From CAYOBW01 sp964402115 (GTDB taxonomy: Bacteria; Verrucomicrobiota; Kiritimatiellia; UBA8416; CAYOBW01): a DNA stretch of 23,942 bases. The position numbers and the translations under genes are program-made. Of the stretch, positions 16,811 to 23,920 are shown piece after piece. Each line of letters begins with the position of its first letter. Position 1 is the first letter of the stretch. The DNA lies in contig CAYOBW010000100.1 in NCBI GenBank assembly GCA_964402115.1, positions 1 through 23,942 of the forward strand, read 5' to 3'. The notes under the pieces are model-generated. The model was given only the letters and a program-made list of their open reading frames with translations. It was not told where the DNA came from and ran no database searches.

Positions 16811-18445
16811 TCAGCGTGATGCATTCGACGCAGACGCAGCGCATCCGGCACGACCCATAGCCCCCGTGCCCGTCGCGCCTTGCGTGACGATCGCAATGTC
16901 CGCCGTTCGAAAGGTGCCGGCAGTGGCGATCGCACAGTCAACCGCCTGCCCGGATAACACGTCAACCCACGCGCCCGTAGCCTGCTGGAAGAAGCCAATT
17001 CCGGCGCAGCGTTCGGACCGACATGCGATCAGAGCCACTTCATCCATGGCCGACGACGAAGGCATGAAGGAGCGATAGCCGTACTGGCAATCCATGACCC
17101 GACCACGCTGGAACGTCAGACACCGAAGCAAGGCATCCTCGCCGGCTTCGATGTTTACACCCATGTAGACATTGGATACGCAAAAGTCGGCAATGCTCAA
17201 GTCGGTCAACGCCAAACCCTCGCTCGCGAAGACAACGATCCCATAGTCCGACGTCACGCTCTGCCCGCTGATCACGATATCGCAAAAGGCGTTACTGGAG
17301 GCAACGATGGGCGCCGCCTCGCCTCCGCTCTTGATGGTTATGCCGTACCGGCAATTGGCAACCTTCACGTGTTCGACCTGCAATCCGACGGCCTTGCTCA
17401 CGAAACCGTGGCCTCCGCAATCACGCGTTTCCACGTAACTCGCGAACGTGTTGGTGCCCGAGAAGACCACGTTGTGCAGATTGCGGGAATCGGAACGATC
17501 GCCCATGAACGTGCAATGGCTCACCCGTCCGCCGTGCCCCCTGAACACAGTCAGCGGATCCGGCCCCCCGGCCACGAACCGCACGCTCAGGTCCTGCAGC
17601 ACGTACTGCGTGCCGGTCAGTGTCAGCGCGCCATCAAGACACGTTCCCCCGCTGCAAGCGCCAGTCAACGGGTCGAAAACAGCAACTTGCCGGCCTTGAA
17701 TCGCAACTTCATCGGCTTGCAGTTGCAGGGTCCCGACAGCGTAGACGCCTGCCGGGATCTGCACCACGCTGCGATCGGCGGCGCGCACGGCACTGGCCAG
17801 CGCCGCCCCATTCACAGCACGCCCGGCCTCGGTCGCCAGCCCCCACCATTCCGGCCGCACGAGTTGCCGCAGACCCCGCACCGCCAACCCCGGGTCGAAC
17901 ACCTGCCGGCTGGCGTCCGTCAGTCTTCCCCCATTGAAGACCAGCGCGCCCGGGCCGGCCAGGCAACTGCCGACTTCCACGCGCATCATCACGTTGGACG
18001 GGATATGGACGCTGTTCGTGATCGTCCACACGCCGTTGTCCACCCGTACCAGCGTGGGCTGGTCTCCGATCTGCAGCAGTAGATTCTGCAGTGTCACACC
18101 GTTGGGGGCGCCGAAATCCGCGGCGCGGGCAACCACCACGTCCGACACGTTGAGCCGGTACAGCCGTCGGCACGCCCCGCGCGTCGAGTCCAACGCACTC
18201 AGAGGCACGCCCTCTCCCATCTGGTAACCGCCAACGGCCTGCCACACACGGGACTTCAGGTCCTCAACCTGTTCGAGTTGGTAAACAACGCCCGTGGTCG
18301 TTGCCCACGTCAGACTGACGCCGTTTCCCTCCGGTGCAGCATCGATTCTGAGAACCGGCCGGAGCGGATCAGCCAACCCCTGCGAGCTTGCACAGACCTG
18401 CAACATGAGCAGGCATCCGACCCACTTGTCTTTGCATGGTTTCAC
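16811..18445 (-). CDS. Secreted right-handed beta-helix protein (544 aa)
   Basis: The start is GTG 18445, overlapping the upstream glycosyltransferase stop as GTGA. An N-terminal signal peptide (residues 10-25, CLLMLQVCASSQGLA) indicates export. Residues about 30-100 (GVSLTWATTTGVVYQLEQV ... CRRLYRL) form a small beta-sandwich domain like the one at the C-terminus of the giant secreted protein. The remainder (about 110-520) has pectate-lyase/parallel beta-helix character: LQNLLLQIG, SVVQIPAGVYAVGTLQL, then coils rich in VxxC/N and short repeats such as CRYGITIKSGG, DYGIVVFASEGLALTDLSI, CQYGYRSF and CAIATAGTF. Many cysteines occur in the helix part. Its place among polysaccharide genes suggests it cleaves, epimerises or binds the glycan made by the cluster (alginate-type epimerases and lyases share the fold), but no catalytic triad can be named by eye. 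Confidence 0.85.
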   Translation of the reverse strand: MKPCKDKWVGCLLMLQVCASSQGLADPLRPVLRIDAAPEGNGVSLTWATTTGVVYQLEQVEDLKSRVWQAVGGYQMGEGVPLSALDSTRGACRRLYRLNVSDVVVARAADFGAPNGVTLQNLLLQIGDQPTLVRVDNGVWTITNSVHIPSNVMMRVEVGSCLAGPGALVFNGGRLTDASRQVFDPGLAVRGLRQLVRPEWWGLATEAGRAVNGAALASAVRAADRSVVQIPAGVYAVGTLQLQADEVAIQGRQVAVFDPLTGACSGGTCLDGALTLTGTQYVLQDLSVRFVAGGPDPLTVFRGHGGRVSHCTFMGDRSDSRNLHNVVFSGTNTFASYVETRDCGGHGFVSKAVGLQVEHVKVANCRYGITIKSGGEAAPIVASSNAFCDIVISGQSVTSDYGIVVFASEGLALTDLSIADFCVSNVYMGVNIEAGEDALLRCLTFQRGRVMDCQYGYRSFMPSSSAMDEVALIACRSERCAGIGFFQQATGAWVDVLSGQAVDCAIATAGTFRTADIAIVTQGATGTGAMGRAGCAASASNASR

Positions 18446-19602
18446 CGCATGCTATCCGCGTACACCTCGAGCATGCGCCGGTAGAACGGCTCGAACTCGA
18501 AACGTTCCAGGAACCGCGCGCGGGCCTGGCGGCCCATTTCCAGCCGCCGCGGCTCGTCCGCCAGGAGCGCGCCCAGCGCCGCCGCCAGCGCGGCGGGATC
18601 GCCGGGCGGCGCCAGCAACCCCGTCACGCCGTCGGCGATCTGCTCGACGGTCCCGCCCAGGGCCGTGCCCACGACGGGTTTGCCCATGGCCATCGCCTCG
18701 ATCACGACGCCGCCAAACGGTTCAGGCTGGCCCGACGGCAGGACCACCACGTCCAGCGCCGCGTAGGCCGCGGGCACGTCGGCGACTTCGCCCGTGAACA
18801 CCACGCGGTCGCCCACGCCCAGCGCCTCCGCCTGCCGCTCCAGTTCCGCCCGGTGGTGCTCGTTGCCGGCAAAAGGGGCGCCGATGATCAGGAAACGGGC
18901 ATCCGGCAGCCGCTCGCGCAGCAGGCCGGCGGCGGCCACGAAAGTCTCCTGCCCCTTGCGCAGGAGCTTGATGCGCCCCAGCACGCCGGCCAGCCGCCCC
19001 TGCTCCACGCCGTACTGCCGGCGAAAGGCCGCGACGCGCGCCGGCGGAACGGGCTGGAATTCGGCGGCGGGGAACCCGTTATGCAACGCGACCACCTGCC
19101 GCTCCCGCCGCGCCGCGGGGAACTGCTCCGCCATGGCGCCCGAGACGCAAATCACCCGCCGGCCCAAGGCCAGCAGGTAGCGCCGGTACAACCGCCAGAA
19201 AACCGGGAAGTCCCCGTAGTGCTCGCGTACGTGCCAGATGTGCGGCACACCGGACAGCCGCGCCGCCAGCGCAGGGGTCAGGATCACGGAGCAGTTGGAG
19301 TGCACCACGTCCGGCCGGAAGTCGCGGATCACGCGGCGCAGCCGCGTGACCGATCCCGGGATGCGGGCGAGCAGGCGCACGAGGCCCAGGGGCGACCGAA
19401 AGGCACGCCGCTCGATGCTGACGATCCGCGGCTCGATCCGCACGGCGACCCCCTGCCGGCGCAGAGCGGTGACCAGGGCGCCCTCTTCCGGCGCCAGCAC
19501 GAGCACGGCCTGTCCGTCCGCGGTCAGCCGCGCGGCGAGCCGCAGCAGCGACCGGCTGGCGCCGTACAGGTCGCCGTTATGGTTGATCAACAGCAGTCGC
19601 AT
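18442..19602 (-). CDS. Glycosyltransferase family 4 (386 aa)
   Basis: GT-B retaining glycosyltransferase for surface-glycan assembly. The N-terminal acceptor domain opens with MRLLLINHNGDLYGASRSL, including the GASR/GA-SL loop typical of GT4. VVHSNCSVILTPALAARLSG and HIWHVREHYGD follow (about 98-130). The donor domain begins near 205 (GVLGRIKLLRKGQETF), with FLIIGAPFAGNEHH, VVFTGEVADV, VVLPSGQPEPFGGVVIEAMAMGKPVVGT (the EX7E motif EPFGGVVIE) and GLLAPPGDPAAL. Intact and of normal length. ATG 19602 is immediately preceded by the GTTCAGG heptamer array, and no Shine-Dalgarno sequence is visible between array and start. The stop overlaps the beta-helix gene start as GTGA. Sugar specificity unknown. 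Confidence 0.92.
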   Translation of the reverse strand: MRLLLINHNGDLYGASRSLLRLAARLTADGQAVLVLAPEEGALVTALRRQGVAVRIEPRIVSIERRAFRSPLGLVRLLARIPGSVTRLRRVIRDFRPDVVHSNCSVILTPALAARLSGVPHIWHVREHYGDFPVFWRLYRRYLLALGRRVICVSGAMAEQFPAARRERQVVALHNGFPAAEFQPVPPARVAAFRRQYGVEQGRLAGVLGRIKLLRKGQETFVAAAGLLRERLPDARFLIIGAPFAGNEHHRAELERQAEALGVGDRVVFTGEVADVPAAYAALDVVVLPSGQPEPFGGVVIEAMAMGKPVVGTALGGTVEQIADGVTGLLAPPGDPAALAAALGALLADEPRRLEMGRQARARFLERFEFEPFYRRMLEVYADSMR

Positions 19603-19609
19603 TGTCAGT

Positions 19610-19637
19610 GTTCAGGGTTCAGGGTTCAGGGTTCAGT
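19610..19637. repeat. Tandem heptamer array (GTTCAGG x4)
   Basis: Four units start at 19610, 19617, 19624 and 19631; the last ends in T. The array begins 8 nt from the GT4 ATG (19602), and a partial unit GTCAGT fills most of the space between. Confidence 0.9.
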
Positions 19638-19643
19638 GGGGGT

Positions 19644-19664
19644 GTCCGACCTGCGCGGTCGGAC
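19644..19664. repeat. Perfect 8-bp stem-loop at the centre of the nested structure
   Basis: GTCCGACC and GGTCGGAC around TGCGC. It lies 50 nt downstream of the CapK-like stop. A terminator role is possible but no T-run follows on the minus strand. Confidence 0.7.
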
Positions 19665-19714
19665 GGTGTCACGCCCAACTAAAACCTGAACACCGAACGC
19701 TGAAACCTCATCGG

Positions 19715-21106
19715 TCACGCCACGCCGCCTCGGCACTTGTTCACGCAGTACAGGAACTTGCCGCTGGCGCTCTCCGGGATGTTCGCGACCTGCTGTATGT
19801 CCAGCACGGCATCCGCGCCCAGCACAACGCCGAGGTCACGCACGAGCGGTGCGCGCAGCGCAACCAGCGTGTCGCCGGGCGTCCCCGCGGCCAGCTGCAG
19901 CAGCAGCGTGAACCGCCACGGTGTCTCCTGGATGAGTTGGAACCGCTCGACGCAGCCGGGGTTGTGTACGACGCCGATCAGGTGGCGCACGTAGACGGGC
20001 GAGACGTAGCCGCCGCCCGTGCTGACGAGGAACTCCAGCGACCGGCCCTCGATGCGCGCCAGCCGCGGCCAGACGCGGCCGCAGGGACAGGGCTCAGGCC
20101 CCGCCAGCGCGCCCACGTCGCCGATTTCGTAGCGGATCAGCGGGAAGTCCAGATTGCCAAGCACGGTGACGAGCACCCGCCCGCTCTCTCCGGCGGGGAC
20201 GGGCCGGTCGTCCGGCCCGACCACTTCGAGCAGCCAGCGGTTGCCGAAGATGTGCAGCCCGCCCCGCTCGCATTCGCACGCCATGTCGCCGCAGTCGCGC
20301 GAGCCGTACTTGTTGTGGACCCGCCCGCCGAACACCTCGCCGATGGCCGCGCGTGCCGCGTCGGTTACGGTACCCGCGCAGGCCATGACCGCGCGCAGGG
20401 GATGCACGTACACGCCTGTGCGGCGGGCATGCAGGGCCAGCGCGTGGGCGGCGTCCACGTACGCCATCAGGTACTGCACCTGGGAGCGGTTGAGCGTCTC
20501 CAGATAGGCGTCCATCTGCGCCGGCTCCATGCGGAAGGCGTTGAGAATCCGCTCCCCGGCGAGACAGGTCATGGCGCGGTGGGCGCGCGAATCGCGCATC
20601 CGGTTGATATCGGCCATGGACCCCCACAGCCGGAAGTAGGGCGTGCCGAAGGGAAACCCGCACAGGCGCATGGCGTAGAGCCGGGCGGCGCGGTCGAAGT
20701 CGCGGAAGTCGGGGCCGTGAATGACGGCGGTCGGGGTGCCGGTCGAGCCGCCGGTCTTGGTCTCGACCCACGCGTAGGGCGCGCGGCGCACGCGGCCCTC
20801 GTACTCGGCCCGCAGGGGCTCGCTCATGAGCGCCGGGTAGTGCGCCCGCAACACCGGACGGGTAAGCAGGGGGAAGTCCGCCAGCGCCGGGGTACGCCCG
20901 CCGGACGCCACGCGCGCGCGGTAGTACGGCACGTGGGCGGCGGCGTGCTCCAGCGTTTGCCGCAGCCGCTCGTCCCGCCGGCGGCGAAAGACTTCCGGCT
21001 CCAGCCGTTCCCACGCCTCGAGCTCGCGGTACTCGGCCCCGCACCGTGACCCGATCAGGCGGTTAAGGCCAAAGAACAGGTGGCGTCGCAGGTAGCTTGA
21101 ATTCAC
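19715..21106 (-). CDS. CapK/PaaK-like adenylate-forming enzyme (phenylacetate-CoA ligase family) (463 aa)
   Basis: Member of the ANL superfamily branch that includes phenylacetate-CoA ligase and the capsule protein CapK; it would activate a carboxylic acid as an acyl-AMP. Motifs: P-loop-like ETKTGGSTGTPT (115-126); NKYGSRDCGDMACECERGG (the YGS-E/D motif with an added Cys pair); FPLIRYEIGDVGAL (AMP ribose Asp); CPCGRVWPRL with the usual CxCGR; and C-terminal SASGKFLYCVNKC with the catalytic-type Lys. The start is GTG 21106, with GAGGAG 5 nt upstream, and the GTG overlaps the DUF362 stop as GTGA. A longer open frame runs upstream but overlaps DUF362 in another frame. Coupling with DUF362 inside a glycan cluster suggests acyl or amino-acid decoration of the glycan; the substrate is unknown. 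Confidence 0.9.
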   Translation of the reverse strand: MNSSYLRRHLFFGLNRLIGSRCGAEYRELEAWERLEPEVFRRRRDERLRQTLEHAAAHVPYYRARVASGGRTPALADFPLLTRPVLRAHYPALMSEPLRAEYEGRVRRAPYAWVETKTGGSTGTPTAVIHGPDFRDFDRAARLYAMRLCGFPFGTPYFRLWGSMADINRMRDSRAHRAMTCLAGERILNAFRMEPAQMDAYLETLNRSQVQYLMAYVDAAHALALHARRTGVYVHPLRAVMACAGTVTDAARAAIGEVFGGRVHNKYGSRDCGDMACECERGGLHIFGNRWLLEVVGPDDRPVPAGESGRVLVTVLGNLDFPLIRYEIGDVGALAGPEPCPCGRVWPRLARIEGRSLEFLVSTGGGYVSPVYVRHLIGVVHNPGCVERFQLIQETPWRFTLLLQLAAGTPGDTLVALRAPLVRDLGVVLGADAVLDIQQVANIPESASGKFLYCVNKCRGGVA

Positions 21107-22467
21107 GGCGTCTCCTCGGGCAGTTCGATCCGCCCGCGCCAGCCGGGCGCCGGCAGGAAGCGCCGGGCCACCGGCAGGGTCGAGACACCGGCGTAGCTCC
21201 GCCCATCCCAGGCGACGGACAGCGCTTCGGCGTCGAACCCGCCGCCGCAGGCGCGGGCGAAATCGGCGGCATGCGCCAGCTGCGGCAGGCGCCGGTAGTC
21301 GAAGCCCATCAGGCGCGCCAGGACGTGATCGAGGGCGAAGGGGTCGACGCTCGCCCCGATCAGCCCGAGCGGCACCGGCAGCGGCTGCAGCGGGCCGTTC
21401 CCCTCGCCCGCGACGAGCCCGTCCACGATGCTGAGGCACGCGCGCTGCGGCGTGGCGCAAAGGGTCCCGTCCGCCGCCGCATAGCGCACGATGCGGTTGA
21501 GGTCGTAGATCATGCGCCACAGCGTGTCGTTGCCGTACCAGGCGCCGCCGGCCATGTAGAAGTTCCGGTCGAGGTTGGCGCGCGTTCCCTGCGTCTCGAT
21601 GCGCTGCACGCGGCGCAACACGCGCCACCCCTGCCGCAGCAGCGCGAACAGCACGCGCGACCGCTTCTGCAGGCGTTCGCGCACGCGCACCTGCCAGCGC
21701 ACGGCCCAGGGCGTATCGGGCGCGAACTCGTCGCCGCCCTGCCGCGGCGTCCCCTGGCGGTAGTGCACGAGCAGCCCCTTCTCGCCGTTCATGCCCACCA
21801 GGTTCTTGAGCGCCCCGGTCAGCCCCGCCTTCTGGTGCGTCTTGAGCTTCGGCAGGTTGATCACGAGGTCCGCCGCGAGCACGCTGCCGGCCACGAGGTA
21901 GCGGTGCGCGCCCGGCCGGTGGCCGGCCTCCGTCACGCGCGCGTCGTAATCGGACACGCGGAAGGCGTTCCGCCCGGCCGTCAGCGGATCCAGGAAACTC
22001 TCGCGCCCCAGCACCACGTCGCGGTAGCCGCACGGGTCACCGGCGGGATTCGGCGTGCTGCGCAGGAAGCCCTCCACCAGGGCGTAGCGCTCCCGCCGCA
22101 GATCGCGCACGAGCACGCGCGGCCCGCCGGGCAGGGCCTCCAGTCGCGCGGCCAGCGCCGCCAGCCCCGCCTGCCGCCCGAGGCGTTCCCAGTCGCAATC
22201 CTGCAGCGGCACGTCGCCGACCGTGATCAGCTCCGCGTCCGGGTAGCGCGCGCGACAGGCGACCACGACCGCCTCCACCAGCGCGGTGGACGTCACCAGG
22301 GCGGCGATGGGGAAGGCGTCGGCCTCCGCGTGGCGCACCCAGTTCGGCTTCACCAGGATCCGGCGCGGCGCGAGGGCGGGCAGATGCTCCCGCACGAGCG
22401 CCGCCAGCCGCGCCACGTCGGGCGGGGCATCAGGCGGAAACGAGTAGAGCGTGACGGAGGGGGGCAT
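21103..22467 (-). CDS. DUF362 domain-containing protein (454 aa)
   Basis: Recognised by the DUF362 core DLVINLPKLKTHQKAGLTGALKNLVGMNG (about residues 205-235), with the upstream ILVKPNWV (about 37-44) and the C-terminal LIGASVDPFALDHVLARLMGFD. DUF362 proteins are widespread with no settled function; some carry ferredoxin-type clusters, but no CxxCxxC motif is present here, so this is the non-ferredoxin form. The middle insert (about 240-330) is Arg-rich and less conserved. ATG 22467 has GAGG 9 nt upstream and begins 5 nt after the four-helix-bundle stop; the stop overlaps the CapK-like start as GTGA. The nonamer array 22483-22518 lies 16 nt upstream of the start and also forms the end of the upstream gene. 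Confidence 0.88.
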   Translation of the reverse strand: MPPSVTLYSFPPDAPPDVARLAALVREHLPALAPRRILVKPNWVRHAEADAFPIAALVTSTALVEAVVVACRARYPDAELITVGDVPLQDCDWERLGRQAGLAALAARLEALPGGPRVLVRDLRRERYALVEGFLRSTPNPAGDPCGYRDVVLGRESFLDPLTAGRNAFRVSDYDARVTEAGHRPGAHRYLVAGSVLAADLVINLPKLKTHQKAGLTGALKNLVGMNGEKGLLVHYRQGTPRQGGDEFAPDTPWAVRWQVRVRERLQKRSRVLFALLRQGWRVLRRVQRIETQGTRANLDRNFYMAGGAWYGNDTLWRMIYDLNRIVRYAAADGTLCATPQRACLSIVDGLVAGEGNGPLQPLPVPLGLIGASVDPFALDHVLARLMGFDYRRLPQLAHAADFARACGGGFDAEALSVAWDGRSYAGVSTLPVARRFLPAPGWRGRIELPEETP

Positions 22468-22472
22468 GGTGG

Positions 22473-23108
22473 TCAGCCTCGGGTGGACGGCGTGGACATT
22501 GTGGACAAAGTGGACCGGTGGGCCGAACGAACCCGGTAGAGACGTTCCGTGAACCCACCCTCCTCTTCGAACGCCACGGCCTGGGCCTTGATCTGGCGAT
22601 CGAGCAAGGCGCAGGCGACGGCCACCAGCGCCAAGGCGGCATTGGCGGCGATCTCGGGGTAGCCGGGGGCTTCAACCTGTCCACCAGGTCCACATCGTCC
22701 ACCGGGTCCACCATTGTGCAGGTCTCTTGCCCAGCAAGCCACATCGTCGGCTGTTGCACAACGGCGGTCAACCAAAGCCTGCCGGCGCGTATCGCTCCGC
22801 TCCCACTGCGACAACCCGCGCTGTCTCAGGTAGTCTTCGTAGTCAAGCCGCAGTTCTTCCAAACTGGCGCGCGCCACGTTGGTCAGTTTGAGCTCGGTCT
22901 TCTTCGAAGTGCCCGCTGCCTGGCTGCCTTCGGCAATGTTCTGAACGCCCGACCGGGCCGCCTGCACCATCTGATCGTGTGTGCGACTACGCTTCTCGAT
23001 GTAGCGGTTGCAGAACCGAACCGTGACATCGTAGACCAGTTGGGCCACCTGGAAACTTCTGAGCTTCCGGTAGCCGCCATGCGTCGGGATCAGTGCTTCA
23101 TGGGTCAT
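22473..23108 (-). CDS. Four-helix-bundle protein with C-terminal suffix domain, carrying two in-frame repeat arrays (211 aa)
   Basis: The N-terminal part (1-125) is the S23/four-helix-bundle family often found inside 23S rRNA intervening sequences: YRKLRSFQVAQLVYDVTVRFC, RTHDQMVQAARSGVQNIAEGS, ELKLTNVARASLEELRLDYEDYL. The C-terminal part, EIAANAALALVAVACALLDRQ to EEEGGFTERLYRVRSA, fits the suffix domain of some family members. Between them the reading frame passes through an array encoding GPGG-type residues (22679-22714), and after the suffix it passes through a second array encoding S-T-x repeats (22483-22518) ending at TGA. Function unknown; helical-bundle scaffold. ATG 23108 is chosen by family N-terminus; a GTG at 23126 would give a GTGA overlap with the upstream gene. 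Base composition here is less GC-rich than in the cluster. Confidence 0.85.
   Translation of the reverse strand: MTHEALIPTHGGYRKLRSFQVAQLVYDVTVRFCNRYIEKRSRTHDQMVQAARSGVQNIAEGSQAAGTSKKTELKLTNVARASLEELRLDYEDYLRQRGLSQWERSDTRRQALVDRRCATADDVACWARDLHNGGPGGRCGPGGQVEAPGYPEIAANAALALVAVACALLDRQIKAQAVAFEEEGGFTERLYRVRSAHRSTLSTMSTPSTRG
22483..22518. repeat. Nonamer tandem array, four units GTGGACnnn
   Basis: GTGGAC begins at 22483, 22492, 22501 and 22510, each followed by a variable triplet (ggc, att, aaa, cgg). On the minus strand it encodes the Ser-Thr-x tail of the four-helix-bundle protein. Confidence 0.92.
22679..22714. repeat. Nonamer tandem array, four units GTCCACnnn (inverted relative to 22483-22518)
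   Basis: GTCCAC begins at 22679, 22688, 22697 and 22706, each followed by a variable triplet (cag, atc, cgg, cat). It is the inverted counterpart of the array at 22483-22518, and the pair flanks the suffix-domain coding segment (22519-22678). On the minus strand it encodes a Gly/Pro-rich linker. Confidence 0.92.
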
Positions 23109-23122
23109 GGTTTCACTCGGAT

Positions 23123-23704
23123 TCACAGGTACCGGGGTGCGGACCCGTGGAGTTCAACATCCAAAGGCGACACGCGGATCTCGATATGCTCAACATCATC
23201 CGTGCTGAACTCCGCGTGTTTCTTCCGTCCGGTAGTAAGATCGCAAACGACCAGGACGTATTTGCCCTTCTTCAACGGCATCGGGGAGAAATAGTGCCTC
23301 TCGCTGCCACAGGAAAACCACCCGGCGGGATAGCGTTGCAGCGTCCCCTCGAAGACTGTGTGCCCTGACAAGACGAACCGCAAACGCCGCGCCTTTCCGT
23401 CCTCGGGAAACACGAAACACAGCTGAATGGTCTTCCCCGCCTGATCGATCAGTGCCGGCGGAACACTCAGGCTGGAGTTCGTTGATGCTTGAGTGATGAC
23501 CAAACCGTTTACAGGGTGAAATCCTCTGGGAGCCACTGAGTCGAAGAAATCCTCAGCGAAGGACTTGTGTTTCTCGGGGGAGTCCACGTAAAGGAGAGCC
23601 CTTGCTGCTCTTGAGTAATGAATTCGGGCGTAGGACGGGACCATGCCCTCAAAAAGCTCCGCATCGTCGCGGAGCAACGTCACATTCGTTCCCCAAGGCT
23701 GCAT
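23123..23704 (-). CDS. Hypothetical protein (193 aa), possibly the body of a frameshifted lipoprotein
   Basis: No family recognised. A mixed, mostly beta-looking protein with VNGLVITQAS, TIQLCFVFPEDGKARRLRFVLSG and KKGKYVLVVCDL, suggesting a compact soluble or surface domain. ATG 23704 has no good ribosome site, and an in-frame TGA lies only about 17 codons upstream, so a signal peptide in this frame is impossible. An overlapping frame (23649-23831) does encode a lipoprotein-type signal. The stop overlaps a GTG of the four-helix-bundle gene, and the two are probably co-transcribed. Composition is AT-richer than the cluster, hinting at later acquisition. Confidence 0.55.
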   Translation of the reverse strand: MQPWGTNVTLLRDDAELFEGMVPSYARIHYSRAARALLYVDSPEKHKSFAEDFFDSVAPRGFHPVNGLVITQASTNSSLSVPPALIDQAGKTIQLCFVFPEDGKARRLRFVLSGHTVFEGTLQRYPAGWFSCGSERHYFSPMPLKKGKYVLVVCDLTTGRKKHAEFSTDDVEHIEIRVSPLDVELHGSAPRYL

Positions 23705-23831
23705 GAAAAGAAATCTCGGGTATTGCCACCGACTCCAACATCCTCTGACCGGGCGTCACACACCCTGTCAGCAACAGCGACAACGAGAGCGTCATCGCAC
23801 TCTGCATGGCACAAGCAGTCACAATCCCCAT
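23649..23831 (-). CDS. Short ORF with lipoprotein signal peptide, candidate 5' part of the hypothetical gene
   Basis: The frame encodes MQSAMTLSLSLLLTGC, a lipobox (LTGC) after a hydrophobic core, then VTPGQRMLESVAIPEISF before running into a short tail and stop. No ribosome site is obvious for ATG 23831 or for the internal ATG 23807. A one-base change near the TCTTTTC run at about 23706-23712 would join it to the 193-residue frame and give a lipoprotein of about 230 residues. It could instead be a coincidental ORF. Confidence 0.35.
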   Translation of the reverse strand: MGIVTACAMQSAMTLSLSLLLTGCVTPGQRMLESVAIPEISFHAALGNECDVAPRRCGAF

Positions 23832-23895
23832 CCTGTCGAGAGTCAACGCTCCCCCCCGCCCCGCACCAGCAGGTGTTATTATGGCCGCCGGCAGG

Positions 23896-23920
23896 TGTCT
23901 GAGACCGGCTTGTCTGAGAC
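23896..23920. promoter_or_regulatory. Direct repeat of a palindromic decamer, candidate operator upstream of the hypothetical gene
   Basis: TGTCTGAGAC occurs at 23896-23905 and 23911-23920, period 15. Each contains the short palindrome GTCTGAGAC. They lie about 65-90 bp upstream of the lipoprotein-like start. CATAAT on the minus strand just downstream could be a -10 element, but no matching -35 is seen. Confidence 0.35.

Larger units (their letters stand above)
19603..19714. other. Nested inverted-repeat structure between the CapK-like gene and the GT4 gene
   Basis: Outer arms are four tandem heptamers GTTCAGG/GTTCAGT (19610-19637) and three complementary heptamers CCTGAAC, ACCGAAC, GCTGAAA (19685-19705). 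In the centre is a perfect 8-bp stem, GTCCGACC (19644-19651) and GGTCGGAC (19657-19664), with a 5-nt loop. Transcribed, the whole gap could fold into one long hairpin. It lacks a T-run, so it may be a mobile-type repeat, an RNA processing site, or a weak terminator for the upstream pair. Confidence 0.7.

Noticed and set aside
15951..16844. 297-codon open frame over the methyltransferase
   Set aside because: Shadow of the methyltransferase in another frame; lacks the SAM motifs.
19715..22033. 772-codon open frame extending the CapK-like protein upstream
   Set aside because: Upstream portion is out of frame within DUF362 and Arg-rich; the GTG at 21106 has a strong ribosome site.
22483..22714. 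Could the nonamer arrays be a CRISPR array
   Set aside because: Constant part is 6 nt and variable part 3 nt; far below CRISPR repeat and spacer sizes, and no cas genes are present.
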